64,000 nt of DNA from Larix kaempferi (taxonomy: Eukaryota > Streptophyta > Pinopsida > Pinales > Pinaceae), in assembly GCA_027924585.1 (NCBI GenBank), contig BSBM01000299.1:32216501-32280500 (forward strand), written 5' to 3'. The notes below the pieces were generated by a model that saw nothing but the letters and a program-made list of their open reading frames with translations, was not told the origin of the DNA and did not search any database. Shown here piece after piece: positions 47,986 to 58,617 of this stretch. Each line of letters opens with the position of its first letter. The first letter of the stretch is position 1. Both the position numbers and the translations under genes were made by a program.

Positions 47986-48747
47986 TAAGCTAGATTACAA
48001 AAATCAAAAGCCCTTTTTTCCATAATAACTTTTGACTTTAGGCTAAAAATAGAAATTAATGACCATCCCTCATAGTATTTAAATTTTGGCTTGTATAGGA
48101 ATTAAAAAATCTTCCAAGTTCCTCATCAAAACTTAAAAACATAGGGATAATCTTAGACCCATAAAACCATTTTTTTCTTTTGCAATCCTTGTGTCTACAT
48201 CTGAAGACAAATTCTTCTTCTCAACCAAACTTGAAACCTCTTCCATGAAATAGCTCCATTGTGCATCGTCGATGCTACCAAAGGGGTACTAATCACAAAA
48301 AATTATTGAGTGCTAACAATAAGTAAGCCTCGGGGTTACCCTTAGGACCCCTTGCGTCATCAAAAGAAGAACAACAGTTAGCACTTATAAACATCAATTT
48401 TTGATTGATCTTTGACATAGGTATTATAACAATACAACTGAGACAAGAAAAAGCTCCAGTAACATCTTAGAATAGATTTTAACTTCATTTTATAGCAAGA
48501 CACAAACATTACATCGAATGATAGTACAAACACTTTTTGCAGCATAACGACAAAGAAGCATTAATTTTATTTCCACACAGTTAGTTTAATCATTAAATGC
48601 TACATTGAAAAATTTTAAATTTTTGGAATGTTACAGAACATCATCGAGAGCATCGTCCTAATTCTCATCACACAACGCTTACATCCATAACCATGGGAAG
48701 GATCCTCCTATCACCATGCTTGGAATGGCTCCTGCAAATGTGTCCCA
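47986..48747 (-). other. Possible copia-type 3' LTR, otherwise unassigned
   Basis: The minus strand has TGTAACATTCC at 48635, like LTR starts elsewhere in the window, shortly after the copia RNase H stop. A TATAAAA-type box (GCTATAAAATGAAG) lies at about 48488-48501. The expected polypurine tract is not convincing and the other LTR end was not found. Confidence 0.3.
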
Positions 48748-49143
48748 TCACTTCTTCCTCGAAGTATCTGCTATCTGAAGAACATCAAGCCTCTCTCTGA
48801 AGTACTCAAACTTCACTATGGCTAGTGGTTTCGTCAACACATATACAACCTGCTCATCCGTCGCAACATACAGGAGCTTCACTGCTCCTCTCTGCACCAT
48901 ATCCCTGATATAGTGATATTTGACCTCGATGTGCTTCGACCTGTCATGGAACATTGGGTTCTCTGACAACTTCACACAACTCTGGTTGTCACAATAGATA
49001 CATGTAGCATCCAACGAGAGATAAAATAACTCAGACAGTAGCTTCCTAATCCATACTGCCTCACAACTAGCCGAACAAGCTGCAACATACTCTGCTTCGG
49101 GTGTACTCAATGCTACGCAGGATTGCTTCGATGAATTGACCAT
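48748..49143 (-). pseudogene. Ty1/copia RNase H, C-terminal fragment
   Basis: The 131-residue frame contains SCVALSTPEAEYVAACSASC then EAVWIRKLL, the CDNQSCVKLSENPMFHDRSK block, and HIEVKYHYIRDMV with a final LTKPL motif. These are diagnostic of the RNase H of plant Ty1/copia elements, including the acidic residues in AEYVA and CDN. The upstream part of RNase H and the rest of pol are absent, so it is a 3' fragment. It lies just downstream, on the same strand, of a fragment of a gypsy-type LTR, so the two have been joined secondarily. Confidence 0.9.
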
Positions 49144-49699
49144 GCAATGAGACTAGAAGGCCTAGGGAAACTCTGTTGTTATCTTTCTTAATGAGGGCTC
49201 AATCTGTACTTTCGGGTGCAAGACTTGGAAGCTCCAATCTTATTATTTTGGGGGCCCCCATCTCTTGTAGTGTCCTTCTATTTATAAGTATTTTGGTAAC
49301 AGGTGCAACCTAGGGTTTTGGACTTGATATGGTTTAGTTTACTTGACTTGACAGCTTTGTCTTAAAAATAATTTTAGTGTCTTTATACTTTTAACTCTTA
49401 GTTATACTTTATTTAACAATGTATATATTTATTTAACTAAATTTAACTTTAGTTATTACTCTCTTGTAACTGAACTCACTCTTATTTATATTTATATGTT
49501 TATGATTGTAATAGAACTCTTAGTTTATATATATATATATATATGTATGACTCTTAGTTTATTTATCATATATTATATTTATATGTTTTTGACTCTTAGT
49601 TTATTTAATCATAGGATTTCTTTTAATTATTCTATCTTCTAGTTGATTTGGGATGTCAACTAATAGGTTGTTATAATCCCTTTGTAGGCTTAGTCCCTT
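49144..49699. other. No recognised feature
   Basis: AT-rich sequence with a (TA)n run at 49527-49545 and a repeated phrase GACTCTTAGTTTATTT (49549, 49590). Probably part of the adjoining LTR, but the boundary cannot be set. Confidence 0.35.
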
Positions 49700-50405
49700 T
49701 TTAAGTGATAGTACCAATCAGTCTCTGAAGAGAAAGAAAGATGATTTATTTAATCAATTGGAAAATATGATTACTAATGCTCCATATTTTTTGGCTCAAC
49801 ATTAGCAATGTGATGAGTTTTTGTGCTATTCATATTTTTTTAGTCTCAACACTTTTAAGTGAGGTAACTCTAGTGTTATTTAGAGCTTATGCTCAACAGT
49901 TTTAAGTGGGAGTTACACTAGTGCTATTACAGAGATTGTGCTCAACACTAGTTCTAGGATGCATACAAGATACACCTAGGGATACAAAGATCAAGGATCC
50001 GATGCTCTAGAGCTTATGCTCAACATCTATAACGGTTGGTGTGCTCCGGGGCTTATTCCCAACACTTATTAATTATCTTGTGGGGTTATCTATGTTCTCC
50101 AGAGCTTATGCTCAACACATAATACAATAACTCATGTGCTCCAGGGCTTATGCTCAGTGCACAACAAAAGTCATCCATGTGCTCCACGGATTATGCCCAA
50201 CACATAAAAAAACTCATCCATGTGTTCCAGGGATTATTCCCAACACATAACAAAAGTCATCCATGTGCTCCAACGCTTATGCCCAACACATAACAAAATT
50301 CATTCATGTGCTCCAGGGTTTATTCCCAACACATAAAAAATGCATCCATGTGCTCGAGGGCTTATGCCCAACACATAACAAAACTCAAAGTCTCAGGATA
50401 TTACA
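49700..50405 (-). mobile_element. Partial LTR related to the 4.6-kb LTR
   Basis: The minus-strand start TGTAATATCCTGAG at 50405 matches the other LTR starts. Sequence such as GTGCTATTACAGAGATTGTG and GCTCAACACTAGTTCTAGGA at 49910-49955 corresponds to 42710-42760 in the 4.6-kb LTR. Only the upstream part is recognisable; the rest is missing or too diverged. Confidence 0.6.
50133..50392. repeat. Six 43-bp tandem repeats in the LTR fragment
   Basis: Units start at 50133, 50176, 50219, 50262, 50305 and 50347 with CATGTGCTCCAGGGCTTATG and end in CACATAACAAAACTCATC. They amplify a motif that occurs singly and diverged in the related LTRs (17380-17480, 42820-42920). Confidence 0.93.
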
Positions 50406-51840
50406 CAAGCTAGCTAAATCTAGTAGAGGTACTGATAGCTCTAAGGTTGAGTTCATTAGCTTATCAATTCCTTCCTTTCTATTACCTTAAGAGCTTGATA
50501 AACCCATTTTTTTATTGGCTTGGCTGATATGTGATATATCCTTGGCTATATGTGATTTTGTTGTTCGCTTTTCCTTGTGGAAATCATGCCCAATTCAGGG
50601 GTTGCAGCTATGTTGAGAGATTGTCGAGCAAAGTTATCCTATGGTTGGGTGGAACATTGCATTTCCATAACGAGTTGCTCGGGACAAGTTCATATCAAGA
50701 TAAGTATTCTCTTGTATTAATTATGCAATATCTTTAATTGATGCGTGTGAGAATTAAGCTTGTGTATCAATGATGTGTGTGTATGTGTGGATGGAGTTTA
50801 CTTATGTTATTATTTGTATTATGCATTTATTTGTATGAATTTGTAAAATAAATATGGGGAAAAATTGGGAAGCTTGAATGTAGTGTCATGTCCCCTCCTT
50901 TAAGTCGGATTGATGAAAGAGGATGTGACAACTTAAATCACATTATTCAATATATACTCTTATATTTTTACAAAAAATATATCAAACAATAATAAAAAAC
51001 AATAGGTTTACTACATTGTATATGTAAAAATTATAATGAACTTTCTTATGATGTTATAAATTGTGAATATGGATCCTAATTACCCAATAATCTCTTAGGA
51101 AAGGGACTTGGTTCATGATTTCAAAGATGGTAAAAGTCAAACATAAAATCTTCTAATGAATTTATTGAATTAGTGGCTTAAAACGATTTATTTCAATAAA
51201 TAAAATAAATAATTCCAAAATAAACATTTAACAATGTTTATATTAACTAATTAATTAAAAAAAATTAATTTCATTAGAAATCAATACGATAATAAAAAAA
51301 AATTAATTTCATTATAATTCAATATGATAATAAAAATATTTATAAATTCTTTTCACTTTATGATGGAAGAACAATAATGATATCACTACAAAAACAAAAC
51401 TATCTCTTGGATACTAGTTTTATTCAACTTGATAAAAACAAAGCAAATTTTCATAAAAACAAAGCAAATTTGTAAACCATGAAACTTAATTTTACTGTGT
51501 AGTAATATGTAAACCAAAATATTTAAATTTATATATTAATATGGTGTTAATAAAGATCACATTTCTTAATCAATATATAACTAAATTTAAGTATAATAAT
51601 TATTTATCTAATAAAAATAATTATAAATTCTAAAACATAATTTAATAAACTTATGACCTTTTTTTTTTAATTCTATCATCCTTTCATGATTTCTAAGATT
51701 AAATTACAAATCACTTTTACTAATTTCAGATTTACTCATTCACATATAACATTAAGACTATATAGCAATATACTAGATTTATCTTAAAACTAGAGAGGGA
51801 TCCATTTTTAATATGTGCTTAATAAATTTGGGGATCCAAG
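50406..51840. other. No recognised feature
   Basis: Two ORFs just right of the LTR edge (50263-50490 crosses it; 50531-50737) are not recognisable. The rest is strongly AT-rich. AATTAATTTCATTA recurs at 51265 and 51301. Confidence 0.35.
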
Positions 51841-52970
51841 TTTAACATGTGCTTAATAGAGCTTGGTTTAACATGGATTTATGTTGGTTTTAATTTTTGT
51901 ATTATAAGGCAACATTATTTTTTTTAATTACTTTTTATTTTTTATAATTTATGAGCCGACATGGAAATGTAACGTGAGAAAAGGGACAACTACTCTCGAT
52001 ACAATAATCATTTCAATAGATCTCGGTTTAACATAGATTTATGTTGGTTTTAATTTTATATTATAAGGCAACATTATTTTTCTTAATTACCTTTTATTTT
52101 TTATAATTTATGAGCTGACATGAAAATGTATCGTGACAAAAGTGACAACATCTCCCCCAAAACTGAATTGTAAACACCTCGCTACTCTCATACAATAATC
52201 ATTTCAATAGATATGGGTTTAACATGGATTTATGTTGGTTTTAATTTTATATTATACGGTAACATTATTTTTCTTAATTACTTTTTATTTTTTATAATTT
52301 ATGAGCCCACCTGAAAATGTAACCTTATAAAAGTGACAACAACTCCCCCAAACTCAATTGTAAATACTCGATACAATAATCATTTCAATAGATATGGGTT
52401 TAACATGGACTTATGTTGGTTTTACTTTTATATTATAAGGTAACATTATTTTTCTTAATTACTTTTTATTTTTTATAATTTATGAACCCACATGAAAATG
52501 TCATACAATAATCATTTAAATAGATCTGTGTTTAACATGGATTTATGTTGCTTTTAATTTTTTATTATAAGGCATCATTATTTTCTTAATTACTTTTTAT
52601 TTTTTATAATTTATAAGCCAACATGAAAATGTAACGAGAGAAAAGTGACAACATCTCCCCCAAACTGAATTGTAATCACCTGGCTACTATGTATACAATA
52701 ATCATTTCAATAGATGTGGGTTTAACATGGATTTATGTTGGTTTTAATTTTTTATTGTAAAGCAACATTATTTATAGATATAGATTTAACATGCATTTAT
52801 GTTGGTTTTAATTTTTTATTATAAAGTAACATTATTTTTCTTAATTATTTTTTATTTTTTATAATTTATGAACCCACTTAAAAATATAACCTTAGACAAG
52901 GGGCATCTCCCCCAAACTGAATTGTAATGACCTGGCTACACTGCTACAATAATCATTTCAAAAGAGATGA
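51841..52970 (-). repeat. Tandem array of about 190-bp LTR-like units
   Basis: About six units, some with internal losses or a 60-bp gain. CTCCCCCAAAC anchors lie at 52152, 52343, 52655 and 52907. On the minus strand each unit reads GGGGGAGATGTTG-TCACTTTTCTCACGTTAC, that is, a polypurine tract next to an LTR-like TGTT start, then AT-rich sequence and AACATAAATCCATGTTAAAC. This looks like a tandem series of tiny LTRs (a TRIM-like element) without coding sequence. The last two units are also present upstream of R copy A. Confidence 0.75.
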
Positions 52971-53258
52971 CAAAACTCACCACCTTAACTATATCTATAT
53001 GTTCATAATTGTGAAGCCTTAAGATCACAAAAAAGGTCTTATGAAATTGCGAAGACCTGAGTTCACAAACTAAGAAACGAAGATAACAGGTCTTTTAGGT
53101 GACTTGGGTTTGAGAAGATATTCCGTATCTCTGGTTTGGTTCAAGGGATCTCTGTTTTGGTTTAGGCTGGTTTGGTTTGATATTAGATATTAGGTATCTC
53201 TGGTTTGGTTCAGGCTGTCCCGATCTAACATCGAAGGATAGCTTCGTAGAATAGCGCT
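52971..53258 (+). repeat. R leader, copy C
   Basis: Non-coding stretch nearly identical to 3405-3693, directly before the R ORF start. It has two TATCTCTGGTTTGGTTCA phrases about 70 bp apart. A promoter may lie here but no clear TATA box with a defensible position is visible. Confidence 0.55.
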
Positions 53259-54607
53259 ATGGTGGTCGATGGAGACACAAACCTGCAAACAAATACAGCC
53301 AGATTGCCGAGTTCTTCCGAAAAGAGTATTATTATAATGCCAATGGATCCGAAATCTGAAGCATTTTGTGGAGGATCCGGGAGACGTCCATTAAGAGAGG
53401 ATTCTGCAATACCTAAATTTGATGCGCATCGTGGAAGATCCGGGAGACGTCCATTAACAGAGAATTCTGCAATACCTAAATTTGAAGCCCATGGTGGAAG
53501 ATCCGGGGGACTTCCATTAAGAGAGAATTCTACAACTCCTAAAACTGAAGCGCATGGGGTCAGATCCGGGGGACCTCCATTAGGACAGAATTCTACGACC
53601 CCTAAAACTGAAGCGCATGGTGTAAGATCCGAGGGACGTCTATTAAGACAGAATTCTATAACCCCAAAATCTGAAGCGCATTGTGTAGATACGGGGTACC
53701 GCGTAATTGTACAACCCCTAACTTTGAACCACATGGTGGAAGATTCGGGGGACGTCCATTAAGAGAGAATTCTACAACCCCTAAATTTGAAGCGCATGGT
53801 GTCAGATCGGGGGGACGTCCATTAACAGAGAATTGTACAACCCCTATATTCAATGCTTCTAGGATTAATCCTTCTCGAATGAAAGGAAGAGATACTGCTG
53901 GAATTGTTTTGTCCAATACTCATCGGGGTTTCAAGCCAAAGAAAGAATTTTATTCAAGTGATCGAGTTTTACCAGTTGATTCAGTTAATCTTGCAATTAA
54001 TGTTGTAGATGATGATAATTTTGACTTGGATCTTTTCAAAGGGCATGACTATGACCAGGCATTGGCAGAGCTGAATTTACAGCCTGAGGGACTCTCATAC
54101 AAAAAAGAGATCAAGCCAAAAATTGCGTCTCCCATCGATGGATCCAAGTTCAAGCCTATTGAAGAGGCAGGCCTTGTTCTCAACCCATCAAATGCACCTG
54201 CAGATATATCATGTGGAAATGTGGCTGAAAATTGGGAGACGACAACTTGGGATGAAAGTCTAACGGATATAGATTCAGACGACAAATGTTTCAGTAGTGC
54301 CTCAAAGGAGAGCATCTGCTCAAATAGTATTTGTTCCACTCCTACTTCTTCGGTACTATTAAATGATAACCTCTGTGAGAAACTCTTCCTTTTGCAACAA
54401 CAATGTCAAGATTGGGATAAGATACCATCATTATCTTCAGTTTTGACACAAGAGTTGGTGGAGACTGAAAAGAAGGTTGGAGATTTCTCCAATTCCACAT
54501 TGGAGAAATTTTTAATGCAGCTGGATGCTGAATTGGGCCATGCGACCTTGAAAGCATTAAGCAATGAACTCGACGACAACGACGATCCACAAGATCCTCT
54601 CTACTGA
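53259..54607 (+). pseudogene. R-family repeat protein, copy C (most complete)
   Basis: Unrecognised protein of about 440 residues in two overlapping frames: 53259-53762 and 53681-54607, with the shift near 53690. Residues 38 onward are about eight 21-residue units of the form SGRRPLTENSAIPKFEAHGGR; the DNA period is exactly 63 bp (units at 53374, 53437, 53500, 53563, 53626, then 53742 and 53805 after the shift). The C-terminal half is acidic (DDDNFDLDLFKGHDYD, TDIDSDDK) with a likely helical stretch (LCEKLFLLQQQCQDWD, TQELVETEKKVGD) and a DDNDDPQDPL end. A 65-bp deletion between two AAGATCCTCT repeats removes the last residues seen in copy A. Similar coding across copies with few stops suggests a once real gene; function unknown. 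The minus-strand ORF (53225-53734) is the repeat read backwards. Confidence 0.6.
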
Positions 54608-55840
54608 CCTCTCTGCGGTTTGCTTTACCTCAATCCAACAATAAATCAAAGCAATGCATATGCGTATGACAGAATAAATCGAAGCAATGCATATCCACAA
54701 AGTTATTTTTTATTTATTTTAATTTTTATTAGTATTTTTTTTAAATCGATTAGTAAGATAATAAACTTAGAAAAAAATACCTCTGCGGTATGCTTTTCCT
54801 CAATCCAACACTAAATTGAAGCCACGAGACTCAGAATTCGCTTTGGTTCCAGTGAATGTTCCTACAGCACAAACGGACTTCCATCCTTTGAGTAAGCTAT
54901 TCACCTGAACGGTTACTATTAGAACAGTAAAGTTTACTTTTATTTTAGTCAGAGTACCATGTACTTATTTCTAGGTTTTCCTTGATTCTAAAGCAGTATA
55001 GAATCTCTTTTTCCTGGATTGTTCTGCTATCTCCCTGTTTCAACTACTAAGGGACACTGCGAGCAGAACTTTGTTTTTTTTATAAAAATAATAAATAATT
55101 AAATGTTAGTAAAAGTGTTTATGTAATTTCAATGAGTGGTATTGCAACAAATGTGACCAAGATACATCATTCATTTACAGCTATAATCTTCTATGTATAC
55201 TAAAAAATAAGACATAGAACTTGAATGCACTTTTTGAAGACCTCTATTGGACAAACTCCTTCTAGAGCTAGTCCAGAGTAGCTATGAAGCCTACGTGAAC
55301 TGTTGGGCACATTTAAAAAGAAAATAATGGTTTCTCTTATTATTAAATTCTTATTTTCTAAACATTTTAACATGAACATGATTATTTTTTCTTTTCTTTT
55401 TGTCATACACCATCTCATAATATTGCATATCACTTTATTTATTTATTATTCATGTTATTTTGTGGAAAAATACATACACTTATGCTAAAATTAGAAGATA
55501 ATGCTCAACAACTCTCAAGAATAGGTGGCTAATCTAAAACCATTCACAAAATACATTATATGCTTTTACAGTAACTTTCAATTTTCTTCCAAATTTTATA
55601 AATTTTTATTTTTTTTCAAAAACCATTCACAAAATACATTATATGCTTTTACAGTAACTTTCAATTTTTTTCCAAATTTTATAAATTTTTATTTTTTTTC
55701 AAAGACATGGACTTTGCTCCTAACCGCCCTTATTAATTTTATATTTATATATTATTTTCCATCATACTTTTGAAATAATAAAAATTATTTTAAAAATGAT
55801 TAATATTAAATTTAAAAAAAGGTAGTTGAAGGTATTAGTG
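54608..55840 (+). repeat. R 3' flank and tail, copy C
   Basis: Matches copy A 6782-7245, then jumps at 55065 (CACTGCGAGC) to sequence corresponding to about 8560 of copy A, a deletion of roughly 1.3 kb, and continues to GGTATTAGTGA at 55841. A tandem duplication of about 85 bp (AACCATTCACAAAATACATT) lies at 55539-55700. No gene. Confidence 0.7.
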
Positions 55841-55954
55841 ACTAGCAAGTCATATTAATATTAATAATATGGCTTAGGATATATCAACCACATTTAAATG
55901 TGTGGCCAATACAAGCAGCCTATATAAGCCATATTATTAATATTAATATGGCTT
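55841..55954. mobile_element. MITE-like element, right end truncated
   Basis: Begins ACTAGCAAGTCATATTAATA and carries the inner inverted repeat ATTAATATTAATATGGCTT, but lacks the terminal GCTAGT of the intact element at 20315-20440. It starts exactly where R ends. Confidence 0.65.
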
Positions 55955-55969
55955 CAAAATTGGCACAAA

Positions 55970-56632
55970 GACACATATGAATTGATAAATTAATTTAAAT
56001 CAAAGAAGAACCTCATTCGTATCAAAATTATATTAGTTTAATATTTGTTTAATTACCAGAATTCACGATTCATAGTGGACTTAAGAATCGAATAGCTTCT
56101 ACTGAATGTGCAACCTCATTTTTAATGGACAGGTCCTCCCAATCGAATGGATCTTGCTGTGATGCTTAAAGCCTTGACGTTGCAGTCTGCAATGGGATAC
56201 TTCTTGCTTTCTCTCTATGATTGTTCTTATTGTTGATGCTGCAAATTTTATTATTGTGATTTGTAATTGGATGGCTCTTATTTGTCCAACAACACGGTCA
56301 CCCTCCATTGGAACAATAAAGAGCCATCCAATTACAAATCACAATAATAAAATTTGCAGAATCAACAATAAGAACAATCAATCATAGAGAGAAAGCAAGA
56401 AGTATCCCATTGCAGACTGCAACGTCAAGGCTTTAAGCATCACAGCAAGATCCATTCGATTGGGAGGACCTGTCCATTAAAAATGAGGTTGCACATTCAG
56501 TAGAAGCTATTCGATTCTTAAGTCCATTATGAATCGTGAATTCTGGTAATTAAACAAATATTAAACTAATATAATTTTGATACGAATCAGGTTCTTCTTT
56601 GATTTAAATTAATTTATCAATTCATTTGTGTC
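55970..56632. repeat. Near-perfect 320-bp inverted repeat
   Basis: The left arm (about 55970-56288) and right arm (about 56313-56632) are reverse complements, differing by about four substitutions and one 4-base length change. The spacer is about 24 bp. The arms are not low-complexity; they contain GGACAGGTCCTCCCAATCGA and GAAGCTATTCGATTC. A 69-residue minus-strand ORF (56099-56308) spans the left arm and spacer but is unrecognised. Transcription through it would give a long hairpin RNA. It could be a foldback transposon or an inverted duplication of a gene fragment. Confidence 0.93.
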
Positions 56633-57799
56633 GCACCATCGATGCATTTAAAAAAAAAAAAACTCTACATTTCATTGTGTATAGGCAGCAACCGATCTGT
56701 AGATCTTTGGCTGGAAATGTCTGAGTAAAGAATAGAAACGAATGCATGGCAGTGTAAAATCGCATAGATCTGATAGATGCTGTGTGGAAAAATTGGTTAT
56801 GTAGAGTCGGCTGGATTTATTGTTCAAAAAGATAAGTGTTAGATGGTTAATTGGTGAACGACCTATTTATAGTAGTAGTTTTATCTTAATTCTTTTTGTT
56901 TATTTGGTATAACGAAGAAAACATTCTGAGCATCAACGATTTATCTCCGATTTTCAGAAGGTTCATTTTCTTTTATCTGCCCAGTAATCCGTTACGGATG
57001 TGAAGAAATATTTGTACAGAAGACGCTACCATCATTTTGTGAAGTTTCATTTTTTATCTGCCTAATAATTTCATTACCGATCGGAAGCTTCATTTTTGTT
57101 AATCACATAAAAACCGCACAAAAAATTCTCTGGATAAGCTTGCAGAAATTTATGATTCTAACCTCAGAATCCCAATATAAAATCAATTTGTTATCTGTGA
57201 AGTTTGTGCCAATTCTATGAGCAAGATTATTATTGACAAGGTTGCTAATGGTTACAAATGTAGTCACTTCTTTTTTGGTTCTGAGAGGGGTATGTGCATA
57301 AAAAATCTCTTGTTTATGGTGTAAAGCATTAATTTAAATTTGAATACATCTTTTTATAAAATATAGGAAGCAATTACAATAACCACCCGGATTTAAACAA
57401 CTCAACATCAAATAATCATAATCATAGGAAGCAATTACAATAACCGCAAGATAAGCTAGATATAGTTTTAGTTAGTACCAGAGATTACAAGCTACCATAG
57501 ATATCAAATCATTATAGGCGACATGGCTGATCGAAATACCAGAGCATACAAGCTACCAAAGATATCATATCATTATAGGCGAGATGGCCGATCGAATCGG
57601 TGAGCATCCCACTTGTTTATTTTCGCTGAAGCTGCTATGCCTGAAATTAATAGCAGAAATTGATTAACTATGCTGGATCTGATTCACTCAGCACATATTT
57701 ACCAGCTAAACCGTCTGTAAACAGTTTCCTGCAATACTATTAGATAAGTTTTCTATATCAACACCCACCTCCTACAAATGATCCATACATTTATTTTAT
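56633..57799. other. Intergenic, small duplications and an RBR-like scrap
   Basis: A poly-A run at 56648-56661 follows the inverted repeat. A duplication of about 60 bp (ACAAGCTACCAWAGATATCA) lies at 57487-57597, and AGGAAGCAATTACAATAACC occurs at 57366 and 57426. Just before 57800, the minus strand has AATAAAATAAA right after the downstream gene's stop, a likely poly(A) signal. Confidence 0.5.
57184..57303 (+). pseudogene. Possible degenerate RING (RBR-type) fragment
   Basis: A plus-strand frame reads QFVICEVCANSMSKIIIDKV then ANGYKCSHFFFGSERGMCI. The spacing of C-x2-C followed by C-x-H-x-F resembles the first RING of plant RING-between-RING ubiquitin ligases (F-x-C-x-I-C ... C-x-H-x-F-C). 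Later Cys positions are lost. Only about 40 residues are visible and the match is by eye. Confidence 0.3.
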
Positions 57800-58318
57800 T
57801 CAGTCGCCTTCCATACCCATTAATGTATTCTTCAGTGTTACCTTCACCTGGGCCGATTCAGCTTCGGGCTCCAACGAGGGGGACGTTACAGTGAAGTTCT
57901 CTGTAGAATTCTCACCCATGGTGGGGCTTTCATCCACTATTTCCTCTGTGGCAGGAGCTTCTTCTTGGAAAGCCTTTTCGGTCATGGGTTCGATCTCTGT
58001 AACTTTGATAGCTTCTTCTACGGCATGCAGCTGTTCTTCTTCGCTTGCAATCAATCCAACAGGGGCAACAACCTGCACAAACAATCTATCCCAGTGATTA
58101 TCCGATAGTCAATTGGTAAATGCTTTGCTTGGAAGGTAGAGATCAATTTAAATCTTTCTCAAGCAAATCATCTTGCATGTTGAAATTAAAGTGAATATGA
58201 AATTTATGGATTCATAGCTCTCACTGCAACAACAGATCAATGAAAAGTACGAACTAAACATAGAAATAACAACGCAAATATTACTAGATATTCATTGACA
58301 TACCTCAACAGTGGCCAT
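57800..58318 (-). CDS. Small acidic Glu-rich protein, two exons
   Basis: Exon 1 is 58318-58304 (ATG GCC ACT GTT GAG, then donor GTATGT); exon 2 is 58072-57800, entered through acceptor TTTGTGCAG. The splice is in phase and gives a 95-residue protein beginning MATVEVVAPVGLIASEEEQ and ending LKNTLMGMEGD. About one fifth of residues are Glu; there is no signal peptide, membrane segment or Cys. The MATVEV start with an early intron and Glu/Ala/Pro-rich body resembles the plant acidic proteins related to Hev b 5, whose role is poorly known; naming is tentative. A TATA box (TATAAATAG, 58447-58455) lies 129 bp upstream and AATAAA overlaps the stop region downstream. No stop or frameshift is seen, so this is the best candidate for a live gene. 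The alternative is that translation starts at an intron-internal Met in the 94-residue open frame. Confidence 0.62.
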
Positions 58319-58446
58319 ATCAAAGATTTCTATTCGGAGCTGATACAATAGTTAGCTACGCAGAACTCTAATCGATCAGCTCAGGAGCTCAATACCTCGG
58401 CTTGGTTAGCAATGAAAATCCTACAATAATAGCTCCGTTTGGTAGG

Positions 58447-58455
58447 CTATTTATA
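58447..58455 (-). promoter_or_regulatory. TATA box of the acidic-protein gene
   Basis: TATAAATAG on the minus strand, 129 bp before the ATG, would place transcription start about 100 bp upstream of the coding sequence, a usual plant 5' leader length. Confidence 0.6.
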
Positions 58456-58617
58456 CTACAGACGAAGGTGCACTTCTTCATTTATAAAGAGGTTGAAAAT
58501 AATGAAAGTAATGATACCGCTGGGCAGTTCCATCAGCCTGACAGAAATCCATGGGGAGACTGCCCACTATTTCTCTCTGCGCATTGGCATCAGCGTGGAG
58601 AAAACTCCCGCATGTCT

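Noticed and set aside
50133-50392. Regularly spaced 43-bp repeats, considered as a CRISPR-like array
   Set aside because: There are no unique spacers; the whole unit repeats, and it lies in a plant LTR.
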